Program-made: the position numbers and the translations under genes
Source: Cyanidiococcus yangmingshanensis
Taxonomy: Eukaryota > Rhodophyta > Bangiophyceae > Cyanidiales > Cyanidiaceae
Direction: 5' to 3'
NCBI GenBank assembly: GCA_013995675.1
Contig: VWRR01000016.1
Coordinates: 401,104 to 465,103, forward strand
DNA length: 64,000 nt
Notes under the pieces: generated by a model
The model's input: the letters and a program-made list of their open reading frames with translations, nothing else
Database searches by the model: none
Told to the model about the DNA's origin: nothing
In this document: in pieces, positions 19,183 to 29,029 of the stretch
Numbering within the stretch: the stretch's first letter is position 1
Layout of the letters: each line of letters opens with the position of its first letter

Positions 19183-21573
19183 ATGGAACAAAGGGAGCGC
19201 TTGCTTCCTGTGGAAGATTTTGAAACGGCTTGGCGAGTCGCTCGTCTTGACGAGCCGTTGATGCCTCCTAAAGCCGGCGACCTCGACCGCGAGCTTCGTC
19301 ACCTGATGGATCGACTGGCGAGTGAGCTCGACGCGGTCTCTGGTTCAGAGCAGATGCTTTCGCCTGAGTCTATACAGGAGGTACAGGAGCTATACCTGCA
19401 CTATGAGAGGGAGCTGCGCGCCCTGGAGTCCACATTGTTTCAGCGAGTCACCTCCGACGAGCCGCTCGTTGAAAGCACAACGAGCGAGCTTGTGCACTGC
19501 GAGGGCTTCTTCACCTCCACTGAGGAGAATCTACGGAAAATGCTGGACCGTTTGGGAGTCCGAAAGCGTCGACTTGCTTTTCACGAGGCGGAAAGTCGCG
19601 ACCTGAGTAGACGAGTGCGAACGACTCGGGAGGCAGCCGCACACTTGCAAGCGTTCGCTGTTGAGCTGGTTTTGCCGCCAGCGCTCATCCAGACTTTAAC
19701 GACTCGCGAGAAAATCGATGAGACTTATCTCGAAGAACTGAAACGATTTCGGAACAAACTGGCCTTCGCGGGTCTCGCGGATGTACAGCGAACTGCTGCG
19801 TACCAGGATCTTCGACCGGTGCTCGACCAAGTGCAAAACCGTGTCATCGCCCGCCTCGAGGCGTTTCTTTCGAGCCAGATAAGCAGACTGGAGGAACCAA
19901 ACACGAATATTCAGATTCTGCAGCAGAATCTCCTCCTCAAATATCGTTATTTTGCGGAGTTTCTTCAGGATGTGGCGCCTGGAGCGCTGGAGAACATCCA
20001 TCGGGCGTACGTTGGTCGAATGAGCCGTGTCTACCTGAATTTGTTTCGTCAGTACCTGGATGCGCTGATGGAGTTGCGAGAACCGGACCAGAATCTTGGT
20101 GACATGCTGATTGTTCCAGTGATGCTAACGTCGTCCTTCGCTGCTGTGTGGCATCGTCTGTTACCGACCGCGCCGTCACTTCGCTTGTCGAGCATGCTGG
20201 CTGGCGCCTGGACGACAACGCGAAAAACCAGTGGGAGTGTTGTAGCCAGCGGTGGCGGTAACAGTATCGGTAGTGGTGGTTTGACCTCTCAGGCGAGTTC
20301 AGCACCCAGTGGATTGGTGTCTGGAACAGGTCTGGCAAGCGGCGTTGGTCTTGTCCATCGCCTGAAGATTTTGGAGGCGCTCTCTGAACCTCCGCTCGTT
20401 GTCGCTGTGGTCCGTAACGAAAGCCGCTCGATTCCAGCGGAACGAGTTTTTTGGTCTGTGGGGAGAATGCTTCTGGAAACGTGCGCTGCGGAGAGATCCT
20501 TTTGTACAGAGTTTTTTGGTGCAATCGAGTCCTCCATGCTGGAGAAGATCATGCAACCTGCCCGAGATCAGGTCACCGAGCGCTTCGTCCAGTACGCTGC
20601 CAGCGCCACAGATCTCATTGGCCTGCTTCTATGTCTGCGTATCGTACAAGCACAACGAGCACAAGCCCATGAGCGGGAACTGTCATGTCTGGAGACGTAT
20701 TTCACGCGAGCTGAGCTAGCAACCATCCCGCGAGTGAAAGAGGTACTCGACGCCAACGAGCAGAGTTTGGTCGAAGCGGATCCCCGAATGCTTTATGAGA
20801 CGGCCTTGTCCAGCGTTGGCTCAGAGCCGGACTCGGAAATGGAACTGGCTCGGCGGGTGCATCCAGTGGTACAGCGTTACGCCGATTTGGCACAGGCGTT
20901 GTTGGCGATGGCAGTACGGGCCCCATCGTCGGATGCGATGATGCTGAAATCGCTGCATATGTTTCAACGGGAGATGCACCGCGTCTTGCACGGCATGGCT
21001 GAGCGCTTTCAATCGGCTCAGAACCGAAACGCGTTTCTCATCAACCAGTTGGGCACCATTGTAGAGCGCCTGAACCAGGTCGCCGATTCCATCCCGAGCG
21101 ATTCCACGCCAGTATCTGGTGCGGGCCGGGATACGTTACATGACATGTTGGATGAGTTACGACCGCGACTAGAAACGTGCATGAACCAGCTGGCGGAGCT
21201 TGCGCTCATGAATCATTTTCGAGAATTTCTGACGCTCAGGAGAGGACCTACCCATACCTCAGGTGGGCATGATCCACATTTGGCCGAACACTGGCGGCTC
21301 GTGCTGGCCGAATTCCGCACAGATTGGAAAATCCAACTCGAACAGCTGAGCAAAGCCGTCATTCGAAGTTTTCCCAACTGGGAGATTGGCTCGGTCGTTT
21401 TGAAGCGTGCGTTCCAAGAACTCAGACGGTATAATTCTGGGCTACATCGTGTGCTGCCTTGGGAATCGTCGACAGAATTACGAGCGCTTCTCGTTGACGA
21501 CGCTGCATTGGTATTTGAGATGCGACGCTTCGTCAAAATGGAGACAGATTTGGAACCTGATCAAGCTCAATAA
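19183..21573 (+). CDS. VPS52: Vps52/Sac2-family subunit of the GARP/EARP tethering complex
   Basis: A 796-residue uninterrupted protein, close to the ~640-720 residues of other Vps52 proteins. It is almost all helical. The Vps52 core is clear: ENLRKMLDRLGVRKRRLAF, VLPPALIQTLTTREKIDETY, FAGLADVQRTAAYQDLRPVL, and NTNIQILQQNLLLKYRYFAEF followed by AYVGRMSRVYLNLFRQYLDAL. A Ser/Gly-rich insert of ~40 residues sits near residues 345-390 (GSVVASGGGNSIGSGG). Vps52 with Vps51, Vps53 and Vps54 tethers endosome-derived vesicles at the trans-Golgi network, and in EARP it serves endocytic recycling. The start at 19183 fits; no upstream in-frame Met is near. Confidence 0.85.
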   Translation: MEQRERLLPVEDFETAWRVARLDEPLMPPKAGDLDRELRHLMDRLASELDAVSGSEQMLSPESIQEVQELYLHYERELRALESTLFQRVTSDEPLVESTTSELVHCEGFFTSTEENLRKMLDRLGVRKRRLAFHEAESRDLSRRVRTTREAAAHLQAFAVELVLPPALIQTLTTREKIDETYLEELKRFRNKLAFAGLADVQRTAAYQDLRPVLDQVQNRVIARLEAFLSSQISRLEEPNTNIQILQQNLLLKYRYFAEFLQDVAPGALENIHRAYVGRMSRVYLNLFRQYLDALMELREPDQNLGDMLIVPVMLTSSFAAVWHRLLPTAPSLRLSSMLAGAWTTTRKTSGSVVASGGGNSIGSGGLTSQASSAPSGLVSGTGLASGVGLVHRLKILEALSEPPLVVAVVRNESRSIPAERVFWSVGRMLLETCAAERSFCTEFFGAIESSMLEKIMQPARDQVTERFVQYAASATDLIGLLLCLRIVQAQRAQAHERELSCLETYFTRAELATIPRVKEVLDANEQSLVEADPRMLYETALSSVGSEPDSEMELARRVHPVVQRYADLAQALLAMAVRAPSSDAMMLKSLHMFQREMHRVLHGMAERFQSAQNRNAFLINQLGTIVERLNQVADSIPSDSTPVSGAGRDTLHDMLDELRPRLETCMNQLAELALMNHFREFLTLRRGPTHTSGGHDPHLAEHWRLVLAEFRTDWKIQLEQLSKAVIRSFPNWEIGSVVLKRAFQELRRYNSGLHRVLPWESSTELRALLVDDAALVFEMRRFVKMETDLEPDQAQ

Positions 21574-22216
21574 ATGCTCGGCTGGGCATGGAAACAAATC
21601 GAGCCGAATGAGACAAACCGCCTACATTCCCTGCTCCTGCCACCGAAACGGGGAATAAATGAGGGGCGGTGCGGGTCCGTCGAGTTGATTTTCTGTCGTT
21701 TGTCCGATGAACGGAATACAACAAAGCGTGATTAGCATGCAACGCCTCGTCTTTCGCCTCAGGCCAAACAGAGGATACCATGGGCCTCGATATAACCCAT
21801 GGATCGGAACCGCTGTCAAGGCTGGTGCGCATTCATCGACGTTCATGGTGGGGGGAGGCGTGTCTCGGCGTCTACAGCGACTCGAGATGCTCAGAGGGCC
21901 AGGCCGAGAGATAGATCGCGGTTGCGAGTGCCGCCCTGTGAACTGGTCGCTGGCCGGGAAAACGACCGAGACTCGCGTCGCAACCAGCTATCGCACACAT
22001 ATCCTAGACGACATCCGGTGTAGCGCACACGTCTGTTGGTGATATCGCCTTGGGTATGATACCAAGGCGCACACCCTGTGCCACGCTCACAAACTGGGTG
22101 GATTCCACATCCCAAGCCAGGATACAGCGCACCGACTTGTCTTATCGCGTCTCATGAAACGCTCTGATGCTCGCGCTACTAAGAATGAAATGCTTTACTT
22201 CCTGGTTCCAATGAGA
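21574..22216. other. Convergent intergenic
   Basis: This 643 bp lies between the 3' ends of Vps52 and the coiled-coil gene. Short frames only; no repeat or RNA gene seen. Confidence 0.5.
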
Positions 22217-23185
22217 TTAGTCGCTGCGCGTAAAGTAAGTGAGTAAACTACCCAGCAGGTTGCGAATCTTGTAAAGCAGAGTGCTTTGGAGGCGCTTTGT
22301 CTCGAGCTCTTTGCTCATGGTCCCAATCTGTTGGCGCAACACCTCAATATCACCGAGCAACTGTGAGCGCTGGCGCTCGAGTTCCGCATATTCTGCACGA
22401 ATTTGTTGGTTCTCTTGCTCACGCATTCGACATGTCTCCCGATAGACGCGAACTTCGCCAAACATGCGGTCCAGCGTGAGCGCGACCTCGTTCTTCTTGG
22501 TTTCGATCGTCTCGAGCGAGCCTCGCAGTTGGGCCTGTTCACGACGCAACGTCGCCACAGTCTCTAGCAGCTCGCCCAGTTCTTTCTCCCTGGCCATTTG
22601 ACGCTGTTCCATTTCTGCTCGGAGGTGTTTCACCTCCTTGTCCTTCTCGAAACACAAACCCTCCATATCCACCAGGACCTGCTGTTTCGACTCTCGCAGC
22701 GCGACCACCTCCAGTCGCAGTTCCTCTAACTCCTTCATGTGCGTCTGCAGTTCGCGATTCATCTGTTCCTGCATTGCAAGCTGCTTGCTCACAGAGACAA
22801 GATCGACATCCTTGTCGTGAACCTCCGCCTCGAGCGCTTTGACTTGGAGACTCAACAATGAAATGCGCTGCTCTGATGCACTCACTTGCTCTCGACTGCG
22901 CTCTAGCTCCAGGGAAGTCTCCTTCAAGCGCGAAATCAATGTCGAATTCAGCAACTTGAGTTGTTTTGCTTTGTATGCCTCCTCTTCGATACGTTTGCGC
23001 AGGTATACCTTGTCCTCAATTCGACCCGGGGAGTTGGCCAGCTCTTTGAACGGCGTCGTGAACGACTCATTTATCTTACACAGACGGTTTGGCGAGAGGA
23101 ACATATTTTCCTTGTCGTGAGGCGCTGGTGAGCGCCGTGCATGCGGGCCACGATAGTGCGGGGGTGTTTGCAGCGACATTTCCAA
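22217..23185 (-). CDS. Coiled-coil protein with N-terminal KEN box and three CDK consensus sites
   Basis: A 322-residue uninterrupted frame. The first 58 residues are disordered and contain a KEN box (HDKENMF, residues 25-27) and three full CDK phosphorylation consensus sites: SPNR (31-34), TPFK (44-47) and SPGR (52-55), plus minimal sites at Thr7 and Ser19. From ~60 to ~300 the sequence is a near-continuous coiled coil with heptad leucines (KQLKLLNSTLISRLKETSLE, RISLLSLQVKALEAEV, TLRREQAQLRGSLETIE). The last 20 residues (LLYKIRNLLGSLLTYFTRSD) are amphipathic-hydrophobic. KEN boxes are APC/C-Cdh1 degrons, so a mitosis-regulated structural protein destroyed at mitotic exit is inferred. I recognise no named family; kinetochore, spindle-pole or division-ring proteins are all possible. 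Confidence 0.75.
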   Translation of the reverse strand: MEMSLQTPPHYRGPHARRSPAPHDKENMFLSPNRLCKINESFTTPFKELANSPGRIEDKVYLRKRIEEEAYKAKQLKLLNSTLISRLKETSLELERSREQVSASEQRISLLSLQVKALEAEVHDKDVDLVSVSKQLAMQEQMNRELQTHMKELEELRLEVVALRESKQQVLVDMEGLCFEKDKEVKHLRAEMEQRQMAREKELGELLETVATLRREQAQLRGSLETIETKKNEVALTLDRMFGEVRVYRETCRMREQENQQIRAEYAELERQRSQLLGDIEVLRQQIGTMSKELETKRLQSTLLYKIRNLLGSLLTYFTRSD

Positions 23186-24176
23186 GAGCCTCTTCGATCG
23201 ACGATAAAGACAACAAAAGCGCTGCCTTCGAGACGAGAACGAACAGGGACAGGGCGTGCTGTCGGTGCGTCGTCGAGGCGTCTCGGGTTCAAAATCCCGT
23301 CGAATTCGGTAACCGTCGCTGGGTGCGTCACGATCTCCATCGACGTGACACCCTTGATCCGGGCGCGCGACGCTGCCGTGCGTTCGGGGTCGACCCGCCG
23401 AGTGCGACCACCCTTGCGCTGTCTGCGAAACCCCTGTATCGTTCGTTGTTCGTGGTAGGTTTCTGTGCCGTGGACGACATCGGTGGGATTATTCTGATGC
23501 TTTGATAAACATGAACGCGTGCGCTGTTCTCTTGTCCGTACTGCGCCTCGTAATTCAGTGTTACTGCGCCCGCGAACGTTATCTCAATCTATCGAATGCA
23601 TCGCTGATGCCGCGAGGCCTCAGCGTGGGAATGTGCTTCAAGCCTTCTCCAGAGCCGCGCCAAGTTTCAGGTTTGCCAGCGTCGATGTCGCGTCATGTGC
23701 CACTCGTTCGATGTCTAGCGCGGTGACGTTCCTGTCGTCCGGGGCTGCGTCGAGAGGGAAACGCAATGCGCCTTCGTCCACGACTCTTTCCAGTGGTGTT
23801 TCGGCACCGTAGCAGGAGTGTCGTTTTTTTATACGGAAGGTCTGGCTGTGGCGCGATCACCACATGCTGCTTCAGTCAAGGCTTTCTCGTTTGAGCTTTC
23901 CGCTCGGTACAGAAGCTATCGTCGTCAGAGCAAATCTTGTGTTTGGTGTCGAGCGCCTTCCGTTGCGATCCTCAGGGCCAGCGCCTGAGATCCATCGCAC
24001 ATTCGCTTGCTGTTCAGGTGAATCAGCATTCGAGGATGGACTGAACAGAAGAAAGATCTCTGCATACCGCACTGGAACAGGGAAGCTCACTGGACTTGAG
24101 TTACGGTGACATCGACGACTAGGTTGGGACGAGCGCACCACACCCTCGCAGCGTCAAGTCCATCATTGGTCCAGCC
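23186..24176. other. Intergenic with an unassigned minus-strand fragment at 23638-23856
   Basis: No gene is recognised with confidence. On the minus strand 23638-23856 has a 73-codon frame with no ATG that reads like protein (CYGAETPLERVVDEGALRF and LDIERVAHDATSTLANLKL before its stop); a different frame upstream (23872-24141) could supply a start if the two are joined by a frame change. I cannot name a family. A tRNA-like gggttcaaaatccc near 23283 does not fold into a tRNA. Confidence 0.3.
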
Positions 24177-24569
24177 TCATCCCGAAAAGAATCGCCACCA
24201 GTGCTTCCAGGGTAGGAAGCCGCCGCACTCGGGACATCTCACCATCACTTTCGTTCCGGTTGCGACAAGGCCCGAGCCTTTGCATCTGGGACAGGAACGT
24301 TGCCTGCCAATCGCTCTCGCGAACACAACTAGACCGACGAAAAACGGCACCGTGCTTAGGATTGAGGCAGCCCAAATAGCCGGACTAACTGGTTGCGGAC
24401 CGAGTTCGGCGAGCGCGCCCGTCGGAAACACAAACATGGCCAGTGCTGTTACTCGTCCGCCTCTTGAGACGTGACTGCGACGCACACCTCCTGGATAAAA
24501 GCTTCGACACAAGCACGTCCGTTGCGGTTTCATTCGCAGCCGCACTGTGCACTGACTGAGGTAAGCCAT
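24177..24569 (-). CDS. Small plastid-type membrane protein with CxxCxGxG/CPECGG zinc-finger-like tail
   Basis: A 130-residue frame. Residues 1-45 are basic with Ser/Arg/Cys and few acidic residues, like a plastid transit peptide. A hydrophobic segment (AIWAASILSTVPFFVGLVVF, ~65-85) forms a probable membrane span. The tail CPRCKGSGLVATGTKVMVRC then CPECGGFLPWKHWWRFF has two CxxC pairs in a DnaJ-type arrangement, resembling small plant chloroplast proteins of the DnaJ cysteine-rich superfamily that act in photosystem assembly or repair. The role is inferred from that resemblance only. The start could be a later Met (for example MKPQR, residue 13). Confidence 0.6.
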   Translation of the reverse strand: MAYLSQCTVRLRMKPQRTCLCRSFYPGGVRRSHVSRGGRVTALAMFVFPTGALAELGPQPVSPAIWAASILSTVPFFVGLVVFARAIGRQRSCPRCKGSGLVATGTKVMVRCPECGGFLPWKHWWRFFSG

Positions 24570-25732
24570 TCGTTGTCGCTGAACACACGCCGTTCACAGC
24601 GTTCGGATCGAGTGTCTTGCACCGAGGCTTTCCCCTTTTCGATCCGCTTTGAGACCTCTAGACAGTTGCAGGCTCTCGTAATACCGCTGCTGCGAATACA
24701 CACACGTCACCAGTGCGTCGAACTTGACGCGGAAGCCTGTCGCATAAAGCATGATAGTTTATCGGTACTACGGATCACTCGGGACGCCCGGAGATTGGTG
24801 CGCTTCCGTGCGGCCGATTTCCTGCTGCAGGCGACACAAGTTCAGCGCGTCTCCAACGCACTGCGAGCGCTTGAATGTCGTTCGGAATTGAAACCAGGGT
24901 ACCGACAAGCATCGGATGTGAATTTCTTGTGCTCTGAGCTATCGATCAACGCTCATACGAGAGCAGCGTAAATCCAAGTTATGTAGACTCTAGCTGTACA
25001 CGCTGGATAGTCATCGATAGAACAGGCATGGTGCCGGATCACGAATCGATTGCATTTGAGCGAGTTCCAACTTCTATTTGGATGCACCAGAAACAAGATG
25101 CCTAGTTAAGAATCTAGAGTTCATCCATTTGTGCGAAACCAGTTGGGAAGGATCGAGTTTCACGTTATCGAACGTTGCAGACAGGGCCGCTTTTGCGTTT
25201 GCACGGGAGTTCGACTCCGGCCTGAGATGCCCTGAGTTCACCAGCAATCAATGCCCCCGAATATGTTCGAGTATTCTCGCGCTAGACTTAGTGACGAATC
25301 GTTTGAGTACCTCTCTGATACAAACACTTACGCGGACAGAGGCACTGCAAGGTCCTCTAGGGATCAATGTTCAAAATTGGGTCGGGAAAAGGAGCACTCC
25401 CATCGGTCATCCCAACTTATCAACAGCAGCAACGCTAGCGTAGCAATGCAAATCATTCGAAATATCCCTTCGGATCTTGAAGTTGGTATTCAGTCTCGCG
25501 CTGTTCTCAACAGTATGAATGCGAGCCCGCGGAACGAGTAGCCGGAAGAGCGTTGGTCAGCAGCACGAGACAATGGTTTGGCCCAAGTCGCTCTGTTGCA
25601 AAAAATAGTGACGATTCATCGATTCAAGATCACTCGTCTTCCGGCACGGATCGTTGCTGCCCAGCTGATCGGTCGCTGCACCTTACAGCAGCTTGTCGAC
25701 AAACGGGACTGTCGGTGGACCATACCCTACAA
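24570..25732. other. Intergenic, no gene recognised
   Basis: This 1.16 kb region holds only scattered frames of up to 166 codons (24471-24971 plus) without a recognisable domain. No repeats or RNA genes are visible. Confidence 0.45.
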
Positions 25733-26189
25733 TCAGCCAAAGTAGTGTGCCATTTGGACGCCTTTACGCTCAAGGCCAAGTTTTGCATAAAATGGTGCAT
25801 TCTCCTCCGTGCAGTACAACGTAACCTTGTAGCAACCGTAGCGGCTCTGGGCCCGATCGAGGAGCGCCCGAACGAGCCGCGAGCCCAAGTGTTGCTGCCG
25901 ATGAGCAGCGTCCACGACAACGTCCTCAATGTGGCCCGCTTGCCCGCAGCCACGAGTGAACTTGTGCTCGATCAGCAGCGTTGCCGTGCCCACAACCCGA
26001 TTCGGTGGTGCTGTCGACCGCCACGAGCGTCAAATAGGTTGCGCTATTCTGTTGGCGAAAGCGATATCGCTCCTGCCAGGTCTCCAACGAAGCCGAACCG
26101 GTTTTGGTGAGCTGGGCGAGAAGCTCTCGAAATCCTCGCGCCAGATCCGCTTCGCATAACTCACGTACGATATACGTATCATTTTTCAT
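25733..26189 (-). CDS. GNA1: Glucosamine-6-phosphate N-acetyltransferase (GNAT), one frameshift
   Basis: Read from the Met at 26189 (MKNDTYIVRELCEADLARGF) through LETWQERYRFRQQNSATYLT, the sequence matches the N-terminal half of GNA1. At ~25998-26008 the frame changes by one base and continues without loss as NRVVGTATLLIEHKF, GHIEDVVVDAAHRQQHLGSR and CYKVTLYCTEENAPFYAKLG to the stop at 25733. GHIEDVVV, the Q/R-x-x-G-x-x/R acetyl-CoA loop (RQQHLGSR) and the CYKV...E.N..FY block are diagnostic of GNA1. About 151 residues is the normal length. The enzyme makes N-acetylglucosamine-6-phosphate for UDP-GlcNAc. The Met at 26189 is preferred over 26342 because the family begins there. It shares a 267 bp divergent upstream region with the esterase gene. 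Confidence 0.85.
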
Positions 26190-26456
26190 GACCGAAACCG
26201 TGGATGAGTGTGTGGTCCCAGTGCACTTGAACGTTTCAGTGAAGCGACGACCCCCGAAGACGCTCGTATCCAAGACCGCGCGCGCTCTATCTCTTAAAAC
26301 TGGTTTTGTGCTGGTTTGGGTCACGTGCAAACCAAAACACATATCGTTCGTACTCTGTAGCGTCCGTTCGTGTCATTCAAGTGACTTTTCCAGTTGTTCA
26401 TGGAGACGGTGCGTTGTGCAAACGCGTGAGTGTCGGTCCTGTCACGCGACGCCTGA
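26190..26456. promoter_or_regulatory. Short divergent intergenic region, putative bidirectional promoter
   Basis: GNA1 (minus) and the SGNH esterase (plus) start 267 bp apart and are transcribed away from each other, so both promoters must lie here. I recognise no specific element. This is inference from gene arrangement. Confidence 0.4.
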
Positions 26457-27593
26457 GTGATGACCCTCACACAGCGCTCGGTGACCGACGCTCGTTCAAG
26501 TGGCGTTATCGATGATCAGGACGAGCAGGAACCGGAACTTGCTGCCGAGTCGAGGGTCGCTTCGCACACTGGGCACTGGCAGTTGCGCTGGCAGAGAACT
26601 GTACGGGCACTGGACTCGCTCTACGCGCAGGCCCGAAACAGTGTCAGCGAACAGATTCGTGCGCTCTTCCAACGTCGTGTCGCTGCGGTACCTCAGCTGC
26701 TCTTTATCGGGGACTCGTTGACACAGCGCGGACTCCAAGTCGCCGCGGAGAACGACCCGAACGCTATCGGTTGGGGTATCCGACTCGTTCAAGAGTACAA
26801 TGGTGTTGCCGATTGCATCTTCCGGGGCCTTTCCGGATACAACACCCGTTGGGCGCTCCCTCTAATTCGTCGCTTTCTAGCGGACTTGCCCGCTGAGCAT
26901 TTGCTTCTGGTTGGTATATGGTTTGGGGCCAATGATGCCGCCTCAGTAGGCGCTGCTCAATACGTGCCCTTGGACGAGTATGCCAGCAACCTCTACGAGA
27001 TTATGAAGCTGATTCTGGAGCGGTCCCATGACGGGGCCCAGATGCCCGTCTGCTTGGACCGGCGACACCGAGCAGATGAACCGATGCCAGCGGTATCGAC
27101 GACCTCAGCCGACAGCACAGAGACCACACCCAAACGCTATCCCTACATTCTGTTGATGACCCCGCCATGGGTAGACGAGTCGGCACGAATGCGGGCCGCG
27201 AGTACAGGTCGAGCGGCACCCACTCCGACAAGTCAGGACACGGGGAGCACAACCACGAATATCCGCTTGGAACCCGACCGTCAGAACGTGCGAACAAGCA
27301 AGTATGCACAGGCTTGCCACCGAGTTGCAGCCCAGATTCGACCCAGGGAGAGAGTCCTGCTTCTGGATCTTCATGAGCGCATACAAGGATTGCCACCGAA
27401 TGAACGGTCCACTCTTTACAATGACGGGTTGCATCTGAGTGCGCGAGGCCAAGAGTTTGTCTTTCAGGCCATTCGCCAGCTTCTTGCGGAAGAGGCACCA
27501 GCGCTTACGCCATCGAGTCTGGGCCAGTACGCGATACCTTGGCGTGATATCAATCCCTCTCGTCCACGGGAGCAACTCGCGATCTATGAATGA
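26457..27593 (+). CDS. SGNH/GDSL esterase, isoamyl acetate-hydrolysing (IAH1) type
   Basis: A 378-residue uninterrupted protein. An ~80-residue charged N-terminal region precedes the SGNH domain. Block I is LLFIGDSLTQ with nucleophile Ser87; block II is CIFRGLSGYNTRW, whose GxxGYNTRW is typical of the IAH1 subfamily; block III is WFGANDA (Asn159); block V is DGLHLSARGQEF with the catalytic Asp and His near residues 321-324. An insert of ~60 residues (TSTTSADSTETTPK and following, Thr/Ser/Pro-rich) separates blocks III and V. IAH1 enzymes hydrolyse short acyl esters such as isoamyl acetate; the natural substrate here is unknown. No signal peptide is obvious. The double Met at 26457 is the first start. 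Confidence 0.85.
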   Translation: MMTLTQRSVTDARSSGVIDDQDEQEPELAAESRVASHTGHWQLRWQRTVRALDSLYAQARNSVSEQIRALFQRRVAAVPQLLFIGDSLTQRGLQVAAENDPNAIGWGIRLVQEYNGVADCIFRGLSGYNTRWALPLIRRFLADLPAEHLLLVGIWFGANDAASVGAAQYVPLDEYASNLYEIMKLILERSHDGAQMPVCLDRRHRADEPMPAVSTTSADSTETTPKRYPYILLMTPPWVDESARMRAASTGRAAPTPTSQDTGSTTTNIRLEPDRQNVRTSKYAQACHRVAAQIRPRERVLLLDLHERIQGLPPNERSTLYNDGLHLSARGQEFVFQAIRQLLAEEAPALTPSSLGQYAIPWRDINPSRPREQLAIYE

Positions 27594-28320
27594 ACGCAAA
27601 GGCGCAGTTCAAACGGGTCAATGGATTGCCTTGTTGAGCTTCAACACAAGATCGATGGGAATGTATCGGTTCTCAAATCGGCCCTGCGCTTTCGATGCGG
27701 ATTATGCCCTGTAAGGGCTTGAAGCGCCTTGTCTCTTGATGCTGTCTAGAAAATCTATGGCGAGAGCTCTTTTCGCTCGATGAGAATCCTATTGCGCTGT
27801 GTTTCTGCAGTTCCGTTCCTTGAACAGGTATTCCTTGCATAAAACAACATCACGAAGCATATTTGGTCTCCTTGTGCAATGCATTGGTAGCCAGCGCCAG
27901 CCATAAAAGCGATGTAGAACGATCAGCATCTTTATATGCTGTTACAAGCGCTCTGTCTTCCAGATCGGCTGGTTTGAGGCAAGAACATCTACTGGTTCCT
28001 CCTAAAGGTCGCCCACCACTAGTGCCTCCATGGACATGCAGATATTTCAATGATAGGGTATCTCCATGAACTCGGAATCTCACCTAGTGCAGTGTTCCAA
28101 GACTCGCACGGACCGAAGATGCAGTCTCTGGCAGAGCGTTGACACCCTCTCCTGATCGGGCTTCCCGACGCTCCCCAATCCCCGTTCTTGACGTCGATGC
28201 TGACCAAGACTCGTTCATCACTGGCACACTGGTGTTCGTTTTCGCTCAAAATTCAACCAACGACACCACACGTTTCTTGCCGTGTCTGTTGCGAGTCACT
28301 GCGTTCGTAGCTATGCTTCG
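27594..28320. other. Convergent intergenic
   Basis: This 727 bp separates the 3' ends of the esterase and Dim1 genes. A 77-codon minus frame (27850-28083) has no recognisable feature. Nothing else is seen. Confidence 0.5.
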
Positions 28321-28758
28321 CTACGCACCAGTCGAGAGTCGAAAAGGCGCTACCGCCAGCCACTTGCCGCGTTTCGCCTGTCGATAGACAACTTCGAAGA
28401 GGTCCACCATCTGACGCACACTGCTCACTGGTCGCGTGAGGTGCGCCGTGTCACCAGTGCCAGCGTCGACTTTCAGCGGCCTCGCTCGGAAAAAGAACTG
28501 TAAGGAGAAGGTCCTCCACGGCTGAACGCCAAACCGTTGTGCAGCCTGAGGCACCAGGCGCAAGTCCACCGCATACACAACCCCAAAACGGTGGACTCGC
28601 GCGACCGTTCGCATCAACACCTCGTCCATGAAGATGCAGTCTGAGGCGGTTGAGTCACCCGTGAAACGCAACGCAACCACGCGCTCCGTCTCCGTCTCTA
28701 GCACCCGGTAAATGGCCGGCAACGAGTCTAAAGAACGCAACAAGACGACCTCACTCAT
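28321..28758 (-). CDS. Dim1/Dib1 (TXNL4-type) U5 snRNP thioredoxin-fold protein, divergent
   Basis: A 145-residue protein, the family length (~142). The thioredoxin-like fold is recognisable by ERVVALRFTGD near the start, the MDEVL block after the modified DxxC loop (STASDCIFMDEVL), FGVVYAVDL, the LQFFFRARPLKVDAGTGDTA block with the diagnostic FFFR and GTG, and the terminal helix RQMVDLFEVVYRQAKRGKWL. Dim1 sits in the U4/U6.U5 tri-snRNP and blocks premature activation of the spliceosome before leaving at B-complex activation. Sequence divergence from plant and animal Dim1 is large for such a conserved protein (for example, the usual RFG.D.D loop is altered). The related TXNL4B/DLP is an alternative. 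Confidence 0.75.
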   Translation of the reverse strand: MSEVVLLRSLDSLPAIYRVLETETERVVALRFTGDSTASDCIFMDEVLMRTVARVHRFGVVYAVDLRLVPQAAQRFGVQPWRTFSLQFFFRARPLKVDAGTGDTAHLTRPVSSVRQMVDLFEVVYRQAKRGKWLAVAPFRLSTGA

Positions 28759-29029
28759 GGCCTATTCATCGAGTCACCAAAGGAACCGTAATGAACCTCT
28801 TCATCGATCTTCTCGTTGAAGCGTGTGGATCAAGCCACGACAATACTCATTCGACGGCCCGAGCGCGGAGGAGCACTTGACCGAGGACTCGGGGTGGCCC
28901 CCCATCTCAACCTCAGCTCGAGCGCGACACTGCTCTCGCGCAACGTTTTCGGTCTGCGAGGTGGCCCAGGACCTCGTCCAGCTCGACCTTTTGTCTTCAA
29001 GTCGCGCGAGGACAGTACGCTAGGTCGAC
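28759..29029. promoter_or_regulatory. Short divergent intergenic region, putative bidirectional promoter
   Basis: Dim1 (minus) and PTRH2 (plus) start 271 bp apart in opposite directions. Both promoters are expected here. No specific element is recognised. Confidence 0.4.

Noticed and set aside
23270-23310. tRNA T-arm-like gggttcaaaatccc
   Set aside because: The loop is one base too long, the stem extends only four pairs, and no D-arm, anticodon arm or acceptor pairing can be found on either side.
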